Under the pieces are notes generated by a model. That model was not told the DNA's origin, searched no databases, and saw only the letters and a program-made list of their open reading frames with translations. From assembly GCA_900545305.1 (NCBI GenBank), contig UQYD01000002.1, positions 1-64,000 of the forward strand: a stretch of DNA of 64,000 nucleotides, in the 5' to 3' direction. Made by a program: the position numbers and the translations under genes. Position 1 is the stretch's first letter; each line of letters starts with the position of its first letter. Positions 51,908 to 60,041 of this stretch are shown piece by piece. The DNA comes from an uncultured Eubacterium sp. (GTDB lineage: Bacteria; Bacillota; Clostridia; Lachnospirales; CAG-274).

Positions 51908-53605
51908 ATGGACGAAAATAAGATTTTTTGTACTAACTGTGGTTGCCCAATAGAGGACCAGAGTACAGGAGTTTGTCCTAATTGTGGCACTCCTATACTT
52001 CCTCCTCAAGACAACAACGGAAATTTTGACAATACATACAATGGCTATGATAACCAAAATATGTATTACGATATGCCAACAAACAATCCACAACCTAAGA
52101 AATCAAATGCCTTAGCTATTATTATTGCTATTGTAGTTATATTATGTGGTGGTTGTTTTGGTGCTATGTACACAGGTGTTATTGACGGTGCTAAATTTGG
52201 TATTGTAAACCAACAAAAAGCCCTTGAAAAGATAGACAAGTACATTAAAAACTCTGAATACGAAAAGGCTTGCAACTATGCTTTATTAGTACAAAGAGCA
52301 AAGCCAAAAAACAGAGATTTGTTAGAAGAACTTGTTATTACTATAAACCCTGTAAACTCATTTAAAGCCTACAAAATGGTAGAAAATTATGCCAACAAAG
52401 TAGGGGAGAAAAACCTTGACGATACTGTAAAGAAGTGGATTGAAATAGGCAAAACACCTGTGGAAATTCCTTACATAGAGCCAAATGGTGGCACTTATGT
52501 GTATCCTCCTAATGTTCAAATGGAATTTGACACTACTATATTGGGTAGAGGTATTTTCTATACTACTGACGGTAGTGAACCAACAGAGGAATCCAATCTT
52601 TACTACAACGGTGTTAAAATTGAAAATGACTGTCAGCTTAAATACTTTGTTATAAACGGAGTAGGGGACAAGTCTGAAGTAAAAACCATTGATTATGAAA
52701 TTGATGGAGAATTACAGAAAAAGGTTGAAGATACATTATCCCAAGCTGAAAATACTTTAAAAGATGCTGTTGTTGGTAATGAAGTAGGACAATGTTTACA
52801 GGTCAGCAAAGATACTTTAGAACAGAAGATAGAATGGGCTAAGGAAAAGAAGTCTGAAACTTGTGCCGTATATGACGGAAATTTAATTTGTACAGAATTA
52901 CAAGGAGCTATTGACGGACTTAATGAAAGTAAGTTGTCTGATGCAGACAGAACATCACTAAAATCAGCTGTAGAAAAAGCAAATACAGCATACAAATCTA
53001 ACTCAAATAATGGCGATGTTTATTCTGAATTAAGTACATTAAAAACCGTTATTGATGATGCCAATACATTATTGGACAAGAGAAATGCTACTCAGGACGA
53101 ATTAAATGCTAAAGCAAGAGCTGTTGGCTCTGCCGTTGATAAATTTAATTCTGCCGTTGAACTTATAAAACTTGATGCTAAATATCAGAAATTTGTCGGT
53201 TCTTATGTTTATAGCACAGGTAACAGTGGTAGTGATAAGGAAAACAAGTACATTTACTTAACCATTGATAAAGTTTATAAGGGCAAGATTTATGGCAATT
53301 TCACCTTTAACCGTCTTACATACACAAGTGGTTATTATACTGACAGTTATGGTTCTCCTGTTGTAACTGATGATGCTACATGGGAAGAAAGATGGTCTAA
53401 TGAAAACTATTTCAATAATATTGCTATAAATAATGGAAAATTCACATTTGATATTTCCGGAACTTGTAGTTACAGTAGCGGTTATCAAGAAACATACACA
53501 AGTAATGTTACTGTTGATTTAACCGGTTCTAATCCTACCGTTACATTATCCAATATTGGTAATGGCGAATCCTATAGTATACAGTTAGACCGAGATTATT
53601 ATTAA
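51908..53605 (+). CDS. Double-zinc-ribbon membrane protein with chitobiase-type C-terminal-like domain
   Basis: 565 residues. Two CxxC pairs (FCTNCGCPIEDQ and VCPNCGTP) form a zinc ribbon; one membrane helix (about 76-97) follows. Outside lies a helical stretch (about 105-180), a CHB_HEX_C_1-like sandwich (about 190-262; NGGTYVYPPNVQMEF, IFYTTDGSEPTEES), a FIVAR-like helical region (about 330-405) and a C-terminal beta-rich domain (about 420-565). Domain style suggests a surface sensor or glycan-contacting protein with a cytoplasmic zinc head. Last of the operon. Confidence 0.65.
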   Translation: MDENKIFCTNCGCPIEDQSTGVCPNCGTPILPPQDNNGNFDNTYNGYDNQNMYYDMPTNNPQPKKSNALAIIIAIVVILCGGCFGAMYTGVIDGAKFGIVNQQKALEKIDKYIKNSEYEKACNYALLVQRAKPKNRDLLEELVITINPVNSFKAYKMVENYANKVGEKNLDDTVKKWIEIGKTPVEIPYIEPNGGTYVYPPNVQMEFDTTILGRGIFYTTDGSEPTEESNLYYNGVKIENDCQLKYFVINGVGDKSEVKTIDYEIDGELQKKVEDTLSQAENTLKDAVVGNEVGQCLQVSKDTLEQKIEWAKEKKSETCAVYDGNLICTELQGAIDGLNESKLSDADRTSLKSAVEKANTAYKSNSNNGDVYSELSTLKTVIDDANTLLDKRNATQDELNAKARAVGSAVDKFNSAVELIKLDAKYQKFVGSYVYSTGNSGSDKENKYIYLTIDKVYKGKIYGNFTFNRLTYTSGYYTDSYGSPVVTDDATWEERWSNENYFNNIAINNGKFTFDISGTCSYSSGYQETYTSNVTVDLTGSNPTVTLSNIGNGESYSIQLDRDYY

Positions 53606-53639
53606 AAAATTTTATAATATATACCTCCAAGTACATTTT

Positions 53640-53668
53640 TACTCCTACCAACTTTGGTAGGAGTTTTT
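53640..53668 (+). terminator. Terminator of the zinc-ribbon operon
   Basis: ACTCCTACCAA pairs with TTGGTAGGAGT around a short loop and is followed by TTTTTCTTTT. Confidence 0.93.
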
Positions 53669-53793
53669 CTTTTAATATTTTTTAAAATATTTTCTAATTA
53701 TTTCCTAATCCTATATTATTTTTAAATTAATGTTGCTGGGTTATTATATCCTTGTAAACAAAACAAAGCAATAATTTAAGGAGGTAATCCATT

Positions 53794-54492
53794 ATGAAGA
53801 AAAATTTATTAATTGCAATTTCAGTTCTTACTTTAGTTTGTGGTGTATGCTCTGTAAGTGCAGCAACAACAAGTGACACAACAGCCTCTGGTTCTGCTGT
53901 TACAGTAGAAAACAAACACAAAGACGGCGAAAGACAAAAAGGAGATATGGCAAAGGTTAAAGCTGTAACATCTGATACTATTACAGTAACTAAGGCAGAA
54001 AAGCCTGAAAGACCTGTCAATGCTACAGATGATACTAACAGACCTGAACCTCTAGCTAAGCCTGAAGGTGACACTACTGCTCCTGAAAAGCCTAGCGACA
54101 ACGGTGACGGTACTGACAGACCTGAACCTCCTACTAAGCCTGACGGGGACACTACTACTCCTCCTGAAAAGCCTAGTGCTAACGATGACGGTACTGACAG
54201 ACCTGAACCTCCTACTAAGCCTGAGGGTGACACTACTGCTCCTGAAAAGCCTAGTGGCGAAAAGGGTGAAAAGCCTGAAATAAAGTTCTCATCAGAAACT
54301 ACATCTATTGACCTTTCTTCTGTAAAGATTTATAAGATTGACGAAAATCATCAGAAAACTGAATGTACTTATTCTGACATAAGTGCTGATGATATGGTAA
54401 CTATCGTTTACGCAGAAGACAGTACAACTGTAAGCGAAATAGTTATAAATAAAGCACCAAAGACAGAAAAGACTTCAACAACTGAAGCATAA
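53794..54492 (+). CDS. Secreted proline-rich repeat protein
   Basis: 232 residues. Signal peptide (about 1-23, ending SVSAA), a Ser/Thr-rich start, a basic segment (KHKDGERQKGDMAKVK), three repeats of about 26 residues (82-160) of the form DRPEPPTKPEGDTTAPEKPS, then a compact C-terminal domain (about 163-232; SSETTSIDLSSVKIYKI). No sorting signal (LPxTG) and no membrane helix, so it should be released or wall-associated. Function unknown. Strong AAGGAGG. Confidence 0.65.
   Translation: MKKNLLIAISVLTLVCGVCSVSAATTSDTTASGSAVTVENKHKDGERQKGDMAKVKAVTSDTITVTKAEKPERPVNATDDTNRPEPLAKPEGDTTAPEKPSDNGDGTDRPEPPTKPDGDTTTPPEKPSANDDGTDRPEPPTKPEGDTTAPEKPSGEKGEKPEIKFSSETTSIDLSSVKIYKIDENHQKTECTYSDISADDMVTIVYAEDSTTVSEIVINKAPKTEKTSTTEA
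54037..54273 (+). repeat. Three tandem 78-81-base repeats in the secreted protein
   Basis: Units start at 54037, 54115 and 54196. Unit 2 is one codon longer; units 2 and 3 are almost identical at DNA level, so copy number may vary between strains. Confidence 0.8.
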
Positions 54493-54543
54493 AACACATT
54501 TGCAAAAGTATTAAGTAAAACCCAATAAAACTCCCTTTATATA

Positions 54544-54580
54544 GCCCCTGTATGACCGCCCCTCATACGGGGGTGTTTTT
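54544..54580 (+). terminator. Terminator after the proline-rich protein gene
   Basis: CCCCTGTATGA pairs (one G-U) with TCATACGGGGG and is followed by TGTTTTT. The stretch 54581-54701 shows no gene. Confidence 0.8.
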
Positions 54581-54701
54581 ATAGATTTATCCGACGGTTT
54601 GATTGCATTAAAGCCAAGAAATTTGGTCTAACAATGTACATAGAATACATAGCCCCTAATATGGTGTAGTGTAGTAAAATGTCATAAATTTACAAATAAG
54701 C

Positions 54702-54752
54702 TTGCTTTTTTATTTTTCATTTGCTATAATACAACTGATATATCAGTTGTAT
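54702..54752 (+). promoter_or_regulatory. gntR-operon promoter with palindromic operator
   Basis: TTGCTT (54702-54707), 17-base spacer, TATAAT (54725-54730). A perfect 24-base palindrome, ATACAACTGATA and its complement (54729-54752), starts in the -10 and covers the transcription start. The position and symmetry suit autorepression by the GntR-type regulator. Confidence 0.75.
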
Positions 54753-54809
54753 ATCAATTTCTATACTTGCAAGGACACCAAGTATAGACAAAAAATAAAG
54801 GCGGTATTT

Positions 54810-55499
54810 ATGAATAAAACTAAAGATAATAGCGAGATTGTATATGAAACTATTAAAAAGGAAATTATTGACGCTACAAGGAAGCCCGGCGATATTTTTA
54901 ACGAAAAAGAATTTGCAGCTAATATGGGTATAAGCAGAACCCCTGTAAGAGAGGCTGTTTTAAGGCTTTCCAATGAAGGGCTTTTGGTAGTTATGCCTAG
55001 ACGAGGTACTTTTGTTTCCCATATATCTATGGCTGATGTAATGGATATGTATCAAGTCAGAAAAATCCTTGAACCACAAATTGCATCTATAGCTGCACAA
55101 AAATGTGACAAAGACATTGTAAAACAATGGAGAAACTTTTTTAAAGAGGAAAAAACCACAGGAAAGTCCCATTCAAAGGACTGTATACACCCAGGAAACA
55201 AAACCCTTGATGTGTATTCGGACTCTGATGCTCTTTTTCACATTTTTATTGCAGAATGTACAGGCAACAAACTTCTTATAAGTCAGGTTGAAGAACTTAT
55301 GACATTAACACAGCGAATAAGATGTCTGTCAAATGCTGTAAGGGAGGATAGATTTTTAAGTGCTGTTGCAGAACATATAGCAATAACAAAAGCACTTACT
55401 GCCTCTGACAGCGATGGTGCAGCAAAGGCTATGCTTGTCCATTTGGAAAATTCTGAAAAAGGATATTCTGGAATTACACAACTGGACTTTACAATTTAA
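54810..55499 (+). CDS. GntR-family (FadR/FCD) regulator
   Basis: 229 residues from ATG 54810 (AAAGGCGG just upstream). N-terminal winged HTH (about 5-72; GISRTPVREAVLRLSNEGLL, MPRRGTFVS) and C-terminal helical FCD ligand domain (about 80-215; VRKILEPQIASIAA, FHIFIAECTGN, HIAITKALTASD). FCD regulators often sense sugar acids. It leads an operon with an AEC transporter and a GH28 enzyme, consistent with uronate-responsive control. Confidence 0.88.
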   Translation: MNKTKDNSEIVYETIKKEIIDATRKPGDIFNEKEFAANMGISRTPVREAVLRLSNEGLLVVMPRRGTFVSHISMADVMDMYQVRKILEPQIASIAAQKCDKDIVKQWRNFFKEEKTTGKSHSKDCIHPGNKTLDVYSDSDALFHIFIAECTGNKLLISQVEELMTLTQRIRCLSNAVREDRFLSAVAEHIAITKALTASDSDGAAKAMLVHLENSEKGYSGITQLDFTI

Positions 55500-55518
55500 A
55501 ACAACGGAGGAATGAAAA

Positions 55519-56445
55519 ATGGAACTAGCGATAATTACAGCACAGCAGGTTGGAGTATTATTCCTGCTTATATTGGCTGGCTTTATATGCGTAAAGTCAG
55601 GTGCAGTAAAAGCTGATAGCAAAAAAGCCTTTTCTGACTTACTTATTTATTTTGTAGTACCAGCTATGATTATTAACTCCTACATAACAGAATATAACAG
55701 CGAAAAACTAACAAACCTTATTTCAGCTTTTAAACTAAGTGCTATACTTTTAATTTTAGGGCTTGTAATAACTATGGTTTTAGGACTTAAATTAAAGAAC
55801 AAAAACGCACCTATTATAAAATTTTCCTGCATATTCTCAAATGCAGCTTATATGGGTTTTCCCCTTATTCAAGCCGTATTCGGAAATGACGGACTTTTAT
55901 ATGCCAGTGCCTTTTTAACTATTTACAACATTCTTATGTGGACTGTCGGCTATGCTATGGTAAGCAGAAAAGCCGATTTTAAGGCTGTTGTAAAAACTAT
56001 AGTTACAACTCCTGTTATTATCTCTGTTATTATTGGTATATTAATATTTGTACTTCGTATTCCTGTACCCAATGTTATACACCAAGCCTTTAGTACAGCA
56101 GGAAGTATGAACACACCTCTTTCAATGTTTATAACAGGTATGATGATTGCCGGCAGTACATTTGAAAGAATATTTAAAAATAAACTTCTTATATTTACTA
56201 TTGCTGTACGAATGTTTTTAATACCCGCTTTATGTTTAGGACTTTTTGCACTATTAGGCGTAAAGGGCATTGTTGCCGATATAGTTCTTCTCTTAGAGGC
56301 TTGCCCTTGTGCCGCAATTACATCTGTTTTTGCCGTTCAATTTGGCTATGATGAAGATATAGCAGCCGGTTCAGTAGTAATTACAACAGTTTTAAGTATT
56401 ATTACTTTACCTATATTTGCTTATCTGATAACTTCTGTAATATAA
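55519..56445 (+). CDS. AEC-family transporter
   Basis: 308 residues with about ten membrane helices in two inverted halves, the form of the auxin efflux carrier/malate permease family. AYMGFPLIQAVFG (about 112-124) and the CPCAAITSVFA crossover (about 261-271) fit. Members carry organic acids such as malate or malonate. Between a GntR regulator and a GH28 hydrolase, uptake of a uronate or related acid is plausible. GGAGGA before the ATG. Confidence 0.85.
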   Translation: MELAIITAQQVGVLFLLILAGFICVKSGAVKADSKKAFSDLLIYFVVPAMIINSYITEYNSEKLTNLISAFKLSAILLILGLVITMVLGLKLKNKNAPIIKFSCIFSNAAYMGFPLIQAVFGNDGLLYASAFLTIYNILMWTVGYAMVSRKADFKAVVKTIVTTPVIISVIIGILIFVLRIPVPNVIHQAFSTAGSMNTPLSMFITGMMIAGSTFERIFKNKLLIFTIAVRMFLIPALCLGLFALLGVKGIVADIVLLLEACPCAAITSVFAVQFGYDEDIAAGSVVITTVLSIITLPIFAYLITSVI

Positions 56446-56479
56446 AATTATTTATTATAAACCCAAAGGAGTTTTGTAT

Positions 56480-57646
56480 ATGAATAACGGAGAAAAAATT
56501 TATATAGATTGTAAAGATGATTTATTTGCTATTCAAAAAGCTATAGACAATCTTCCAGCAGAAGGTGGAACTATTGTTATACCAAAGGGTGAATGGTTGA
56601 CAGTCCCTATACATCTAAAAAACAATGTAGAACTTCATCTTGAAAAGGATAGTGTGCTTAAATTCAGTCAGAATTTTTCAGACTATACACCTGCTGTTTT
56701 TACCCGTTGGGAGGGAGTAGAGTGTTACAACTATTCGCCTTTTATTTATGCTCTTAACTGCGAAAACATTTCCATAACAGGAAAAGGTGTTCTTGATGGT
56801 CAGGGCTCAGCTTGGTGGCATTGGAAACAACTTCAGGGTAATGCTGCTGACAGACTTTGCAAAGCTCAAAGCCAAAATATACCGGTAGAAAAAAGAGTAT
56901 TTGCTACTGAGGAAGACGCTCTCAGACCATCTTTTATACAATTTATAGGCTGTAGAAATGTATTTTTTGAAGATTTTACAATTATTAATGGACCTCAGTG
57001 GACAATTCATCCTGTTTACTGCGAAAATGTACAGGCCTTAAATCTTACTGTTAAAAGCTGTGGTCCAAATACTGATGGTTTTAATCCTGATTCTTGTAAA
57101 AATGTACTTATAGACAAATGTACATTTAACACCGGTGATGACTGCATCGCCATAAATTCCGGTCTTAATGAAGACGGCTGGAGGGTAAATCGTCCTTGCG
57201 TAAATGTAGAAATTAGAAATTGCATATTTTTAGGTGGTCACGCTGCCGTTGCTATAGGAAGTGGAATGTCCGGAGGTATTGAAAACATAAATGTTCATAA
57301 CTGTGAAATAAAGAATACCGAAAGAGGCATAAGACTTAAATCTATGAGAGGCAGAGGTGGTTATATTAAAAATGTTGACTTTAGTAATATAACTATGAAC
57401 AATGTTGAGCTAGACAACATTGAAGTCAGTATGGACTATGGTTCAAGCACTGCTGTTCCTGTTTCGTTAAAAGCCCCTGATTTTTCAGATATTCATTTTG
57501 AAAACATTAGCGGAAAGGGTGGCAAGTTTGGTATTTCTGCAAAAGGACTTGAAGAAAGTCATATCAAAAATATGACAATTAAAAATGTGAATGTTGAGGC
57601 TGAAATTCCTTTAAAACAGGCATATGCTGATTTAACAATATTATAA
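56480..57646 (+). CDS. GH28 family glycoside hydrolase (polygalacturonase-like)
   Basis: 388 residues, a right-handed beta-helix. GH28 catalytic set: NTDGFNPDSC (about 196-205), GDDCIAINSG (about 217-226), GGHAAVAIGSG (about 252-262) and RGIRLKS (about 281-287), giving three Asp, one His and the Arg/Lys pair. No signal peptide, so it acts on imported oligogalacturonides in the cytoplasm, most likely as an exo-enzyme. ATG 56480 follows AAAGGAG by eight bases; a TTG two codons earlier is too close. End of the GntR-AEC-GH28 operon. Confidence 0.88.
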   Translation: MNNGEKIYIDCKDDLFAIQKAIDNLPAEGGTIVIPKGEWLTVPIHLKNNVELHLEKDSVLKFSQNFSDYTPAVFTRWEGVECYNYSPFIYALNCENISITGKGVLDGQGSAWWHWKQLQGNAADRLCKAQSQNIPVEKRVFATEEDALRPSFIQFIGCRNVFFEDFTIINGPQWTIHPVYCENVQALNLTVKSCGPNTDGFNPDSCKNVLIDKCTFNTGDDCIAINSGLNEDGWRVNRPCVNVEIRNCIFLGGHAAVAIGSGMSGGIENINVHNCEIKNTERGIRLKSMRGRGGYIKNVDFSNITMNNVELDNIEVSMDYGSSTAVPVSLKAPDFSDIHFENISGKGGKFGISAKGLEESHIKNMTIKNVNVEAEIPLKQAYADLTIL

Positions 57647-57871
57647 ATTTTCCCTTTAAACACCAAATCTACATACAAAAGCATATTCCCATTCTTAAAC
57701 TGAATAGCCTTTAACATAAAAACTCCCTCACTACTTACTGTGGGGGAGTTAACTTTTGGAGAAACATGTATTTACACCTCTAAAACTACAGACTGATGTT
57801 TAGTATAGTCTAAAAACTTACCTAAAATATCCCTTGCTGTAGAAAAGTTTTTAGAATATTTAAAATATAGG
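57647..57871. other. Intergenic stretch after the GH28 gene
   Basis: No gene called. It holds the inverted repeat at 57721-57750 and AT-rich DNA. A minus-strand frame beginning near 57713 with GGGAG upstream runs into the antisense of GH28 and is judged chance. Confidence 0.4.
57721..57750. terminator. Inverted repeat downstream of GH28
   Basis: AACTCCCTCAC pairs with GTGGGGGAGTT (one mismatch) around TACTTACT. The U-run is better on the minus strand (TTTTTA), weak on plus; it probably still separates the convergent operons. Confidence 0.55.
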
Positions 57872-57900
57872 TAAAAAAACAACAGGCTATTATAACCTGT
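57872..57900 (-). terminator. Distal terminator after the GNAT gene
   Basis: ACAGG...CCTGT stem followed by TTGTTTTTTTAC on the minus strand; the flank AAAAAAACAACAGGCT is repeated exactly in the proximal terminator. Confidence 0.65.
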
Positions 57901-57936
57901 GCTTTATGTGCCTTCCCATTTTGGGAACTCATGTGT

Positions 57937-57966
57937 AAAAAAACAACAGGCTGTAACAGCCTGTTA
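57937..57966 (-). terminator. Proximal terminator after the GNAT gene
   Basis: AACAGGCTG pairs with CAGCCTGTT around TAA, followed by GTTTTTTTA on the minus strand. A small hairpin, TTCCCA/TGGGAA, lies between the two terminators. Confidence 0.88.
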
Positions 57967-57972
57967 TTTTTG

Positions 57973-58458
57973 TTATTTCTCCTTTTGAAAAGCCACTCTT
58001 TGGCTACCGTCAGCAATATATATTATTCCACATTTCTTAAAGCCTAATTTAAGAAGTAAATTCTGCATAGGCTTATTGTCAGCGTGGGTGTCTATCTTCA
58101 TATTTCCACATTTTTCAAAAGCCCAATTTATACAGAAACTACCGACACCTTTTGTCTTTCCATCGCCGGCTATTCTATGAATATAGCCATAAGGCTTATT
58201 GTTTAGCCACTGACCATCATATATTTTGTTATAGGTTTCATCAATACCTATATTATATACAAAAGTGCCAACTACTTCTCCGTCTTTTTCACAGATATAG
58301 CTTTCATTTTTATCTATATCATTTTCAAGAACTTCCTTTGACGGATAGCCATTTATCCATTGTTCCATATTGCCTGTAGAACGCATAAAAGCTCTGGCAG
58401 TTTCATAAATTTCAAGCATTTTGGGAATATCATTTTTTGAAGAATGTCGTATTATCAT
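57973..58458 (-). CDS. GNAT-family N-acetyltransferase
   Basis: 161 residues. N-terminal IIRHSSKNDIPKMLEIYETA, beta-strand region with GEVVGTFVYNIG, acetyl-CoA loop-like RIAGDGKTKGVGSFCINWA (about 93-111) and C-terminal NLLLKLGFKKCGIIY. Acceptor unknown. Starts 21 bases after the AlbA_2 protein gene behind AAAGGA, and ends at two tandem terminators. Confidence 0.82.
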   Translation of the reverse strand: MIIRHSSKNDIPKMLEIYETARAFMRSTGNMEQWINGYPSKEVLENDIDKNESYICEKDGEVVGTFVYNIGIDETYNKIYDGQWLNNKPYGYIHRIAGDGKTKGVGSFCINWAFEKCGNMKIDTHADNKPMQNLLLKLGFKKCGIIYIADGSQRVAFQKEK

Positions 58459-58479
58459 ATTTTTAGTCCTTTATAAGAT

Positions 58480-60006
58480 TTATTTAATTTCTTCATTGTT
58501 TAAAAATCTATATCTTCCTTTACCTTTACCTTTAACAGAAGTTACCACCCCTGTATCAATTATTTTGTTCAAAACTCTACGAGCTCCTGAACTTGAGAAA
58601 TGAAGTATATCTGATATTTCTTTAGTACCAAATATTTGATTTGTTTCCATTTCATCGTATATAGATAATATATTTTGCTTAGTAGCTTCAAGATAATTTT
58701 GTTCATCTAATCGTAATTTCAAATTTTTAAGTGTAACCTTTTGGTTACCAATCGCTACATCTTCTGTATCAATCGCTACATTTTTTGTATCAATCGCTAC
58801 ATCTTCTGTATCAATCGCTACATTACCACCTGAGCTATTTTTATTTCCGTTGTATATAGTAGCCTGAAGCATAAAAGCATTCGTATAATATTCTGGCTCT
58901 TTCAATCCAACAGTTTCCAATTCTATACACATACGGTTAACACCTTCGCCATACTCTTTTACAAAATTATATGCTTTCAAAAATTCTGCAATCTTTGGAT
59001 TTCTTGAAAAATGAGTGTAACGCATATTATCTGTTTTTACTAATCCAGGTAATTTGCCAGGACTTTCAACTACTATACGATTATCAAACATTTTTATTTG
59101 AATATCTGTTCCACTTATGCTATATGCTCTGTGAGTTACTGCATTTACTATTAACTCTTGTCTAACAAATTTAGGGTATTCTTCCTCTGTAACAAATTTT
59201 CCATTTGCACCCAAATAGGTCTTTTCCTTTACCTGAGTATCAAGGTACTTAATAGAATTATTAATCATATCAAGTATAGTACCTTTAAATATAACATCTT
59301 TGATTACATTCATTTCCGTTCCAAATTTTTCTTGTGTTCCTTCGTACTTAATAAAACGAATTCTGGCTCTAGGGAAAAAGTTTTGAGGATTTCTGCCAAA
59401 TAATAAAATAGCCGCTGTACTTACCTGTATACAACCATCTTTCTCTTTTATAAAGCCTTTATTTTGTTTTAAATATTCTAATGGTGTTTTGCTATATCCA
59501 ATTTTATCTATATAATTTTTAACTAAATCTAAGTTTATATCATCTATTCCTGCATCTGGAACTATTTTATCCTCAAAATATCGCTCGCCTTTGTCATAGG
59601 TAAGTTGTAATCTTTCATCAAATTTAAGCAGTTTAGACTTATCTCCCACTCTTAAATAAGCTTCATCAGCTTGATTTGTATGAACTTGTGGACTAGGTTC
59701 TATGTGTATAAGCAGTACATGATTCTTTCTTCCTTGATAATCTACACAAGGTACTTTCTCTATTTGTACTGGAATTGTCGGGTTACAAAAATCAAAGGGT
59801 ACTCTCAAAAGTTCATTATATTTCTGAACTTCAAAATCCACACCTTCTATTCTTCTGGTTTTATCTGATATACCTACTGCTATAGTTCCACCGTCTGCAT
59901 TTGCAAAAGCTACAAGAGGTATTGCTAACGCTTTTGGCTCAATATTAATACTTTTACGATCAAATATTTGCATTTCCTCAAAAGATAAAACTTCTTCTAT
60001 TGTCAT
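58480..60006 (-). CDS. AlbA_2/Schlafen-type DNA-binding protein with HATPase-like region and winged helix
   Basis: 508 residues. N-terminal AlbA_2 domain (about 10-130; ALAIPLVAFANADGGTIAVGI), a central region (about 230-385) with LIVNAVTHRAYS and FVKEYGEGVNRMC, the pattern of COG2865 putative ATP-dependent regulators, and a C-terminal winged helix (about 445-505; GTKEISDILHFSSSGARRVLNKI). A low-complexity insert with 7-residue repeats (about 395-420) separates them. Such proteins may regulate transcription or serve in defence; role here unknown. Confidence 0.75.
   Translation of the reverse strand: MTIEEVLSFEEMQIFDRKSINIEPKALAIPLVAFANADGGTIAVGISDKTRRIEGVDFEVQKYNELLRVPFDFCNPTIPVQIEKVPCVDYQGRKNHVLLIHIEPSPQVHTNQADEAYLRVGDKSKLLKFDERLQLTYDKGERYFEDKIVPDAGIDDINLDLVKNYIDKIGYSKTPLEYLKQNKGFIKEKDGCIQVSTAAILLFGRNPQNFFPRARIRFIKYEGTQEKFGTEMNVIKDVIFKGTILDMINNSIKYLDTQVKEKTYLGANGKFVTEEEYPKFVRQELIVNAVTHRAYSISGTDIQIKMFDNRIVVESPGKLPGLVKTDNMRYTHFSRNPKIAEFLKAYNFVKEYGEGVNRMCIELETVGLKEPEYYTNAFMLQATIYNGNKNSSGGNVAIDTEDVAIDTKNVAIDTEDVAIGNQKVTLKNLKLRLDEQNYLEATKQNILSIYDEMETNQIFGTKEISDILHFSSSGARRVLNKIIDTGVVTSVKGKGKGRYRFLNNEEIK
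58749..58822 (-). repeat. 21-base in-frame tandem repeats in the AlbA_2 gene
   Basis: Four copies of a 21-base unit around CAATCGCTACAT, each coding for VAIDTED-like heptads (VAIDTED, VAIDTKN, VAIDTED, VAIGNQK). Unit length is a multiple of three, so copy changes keep the frame. Confidence 0.88.
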
Positions 60007-60041
60007 AACTTCAATTCCTTTTTAATTGCTTACACTACAAC

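Noticed and set aside
54068..54283. Leu-rich frame inside the proline-rich gene
   Set aside because: A frame shadow caused by the tandem repeats; the main frame has signal peptide and ribosome site.
57650..57713. Minus-strand start MLKAIQFKNGN with GGGAG upstream
   Set aside because: It quickly enters the antisense of the GH28 gene and has no recognised relatives.
58749..58822. CRISPR-like array
   Set aside because: The 21-base units are contiguous without spacers and stay in the reading frame of a gene.
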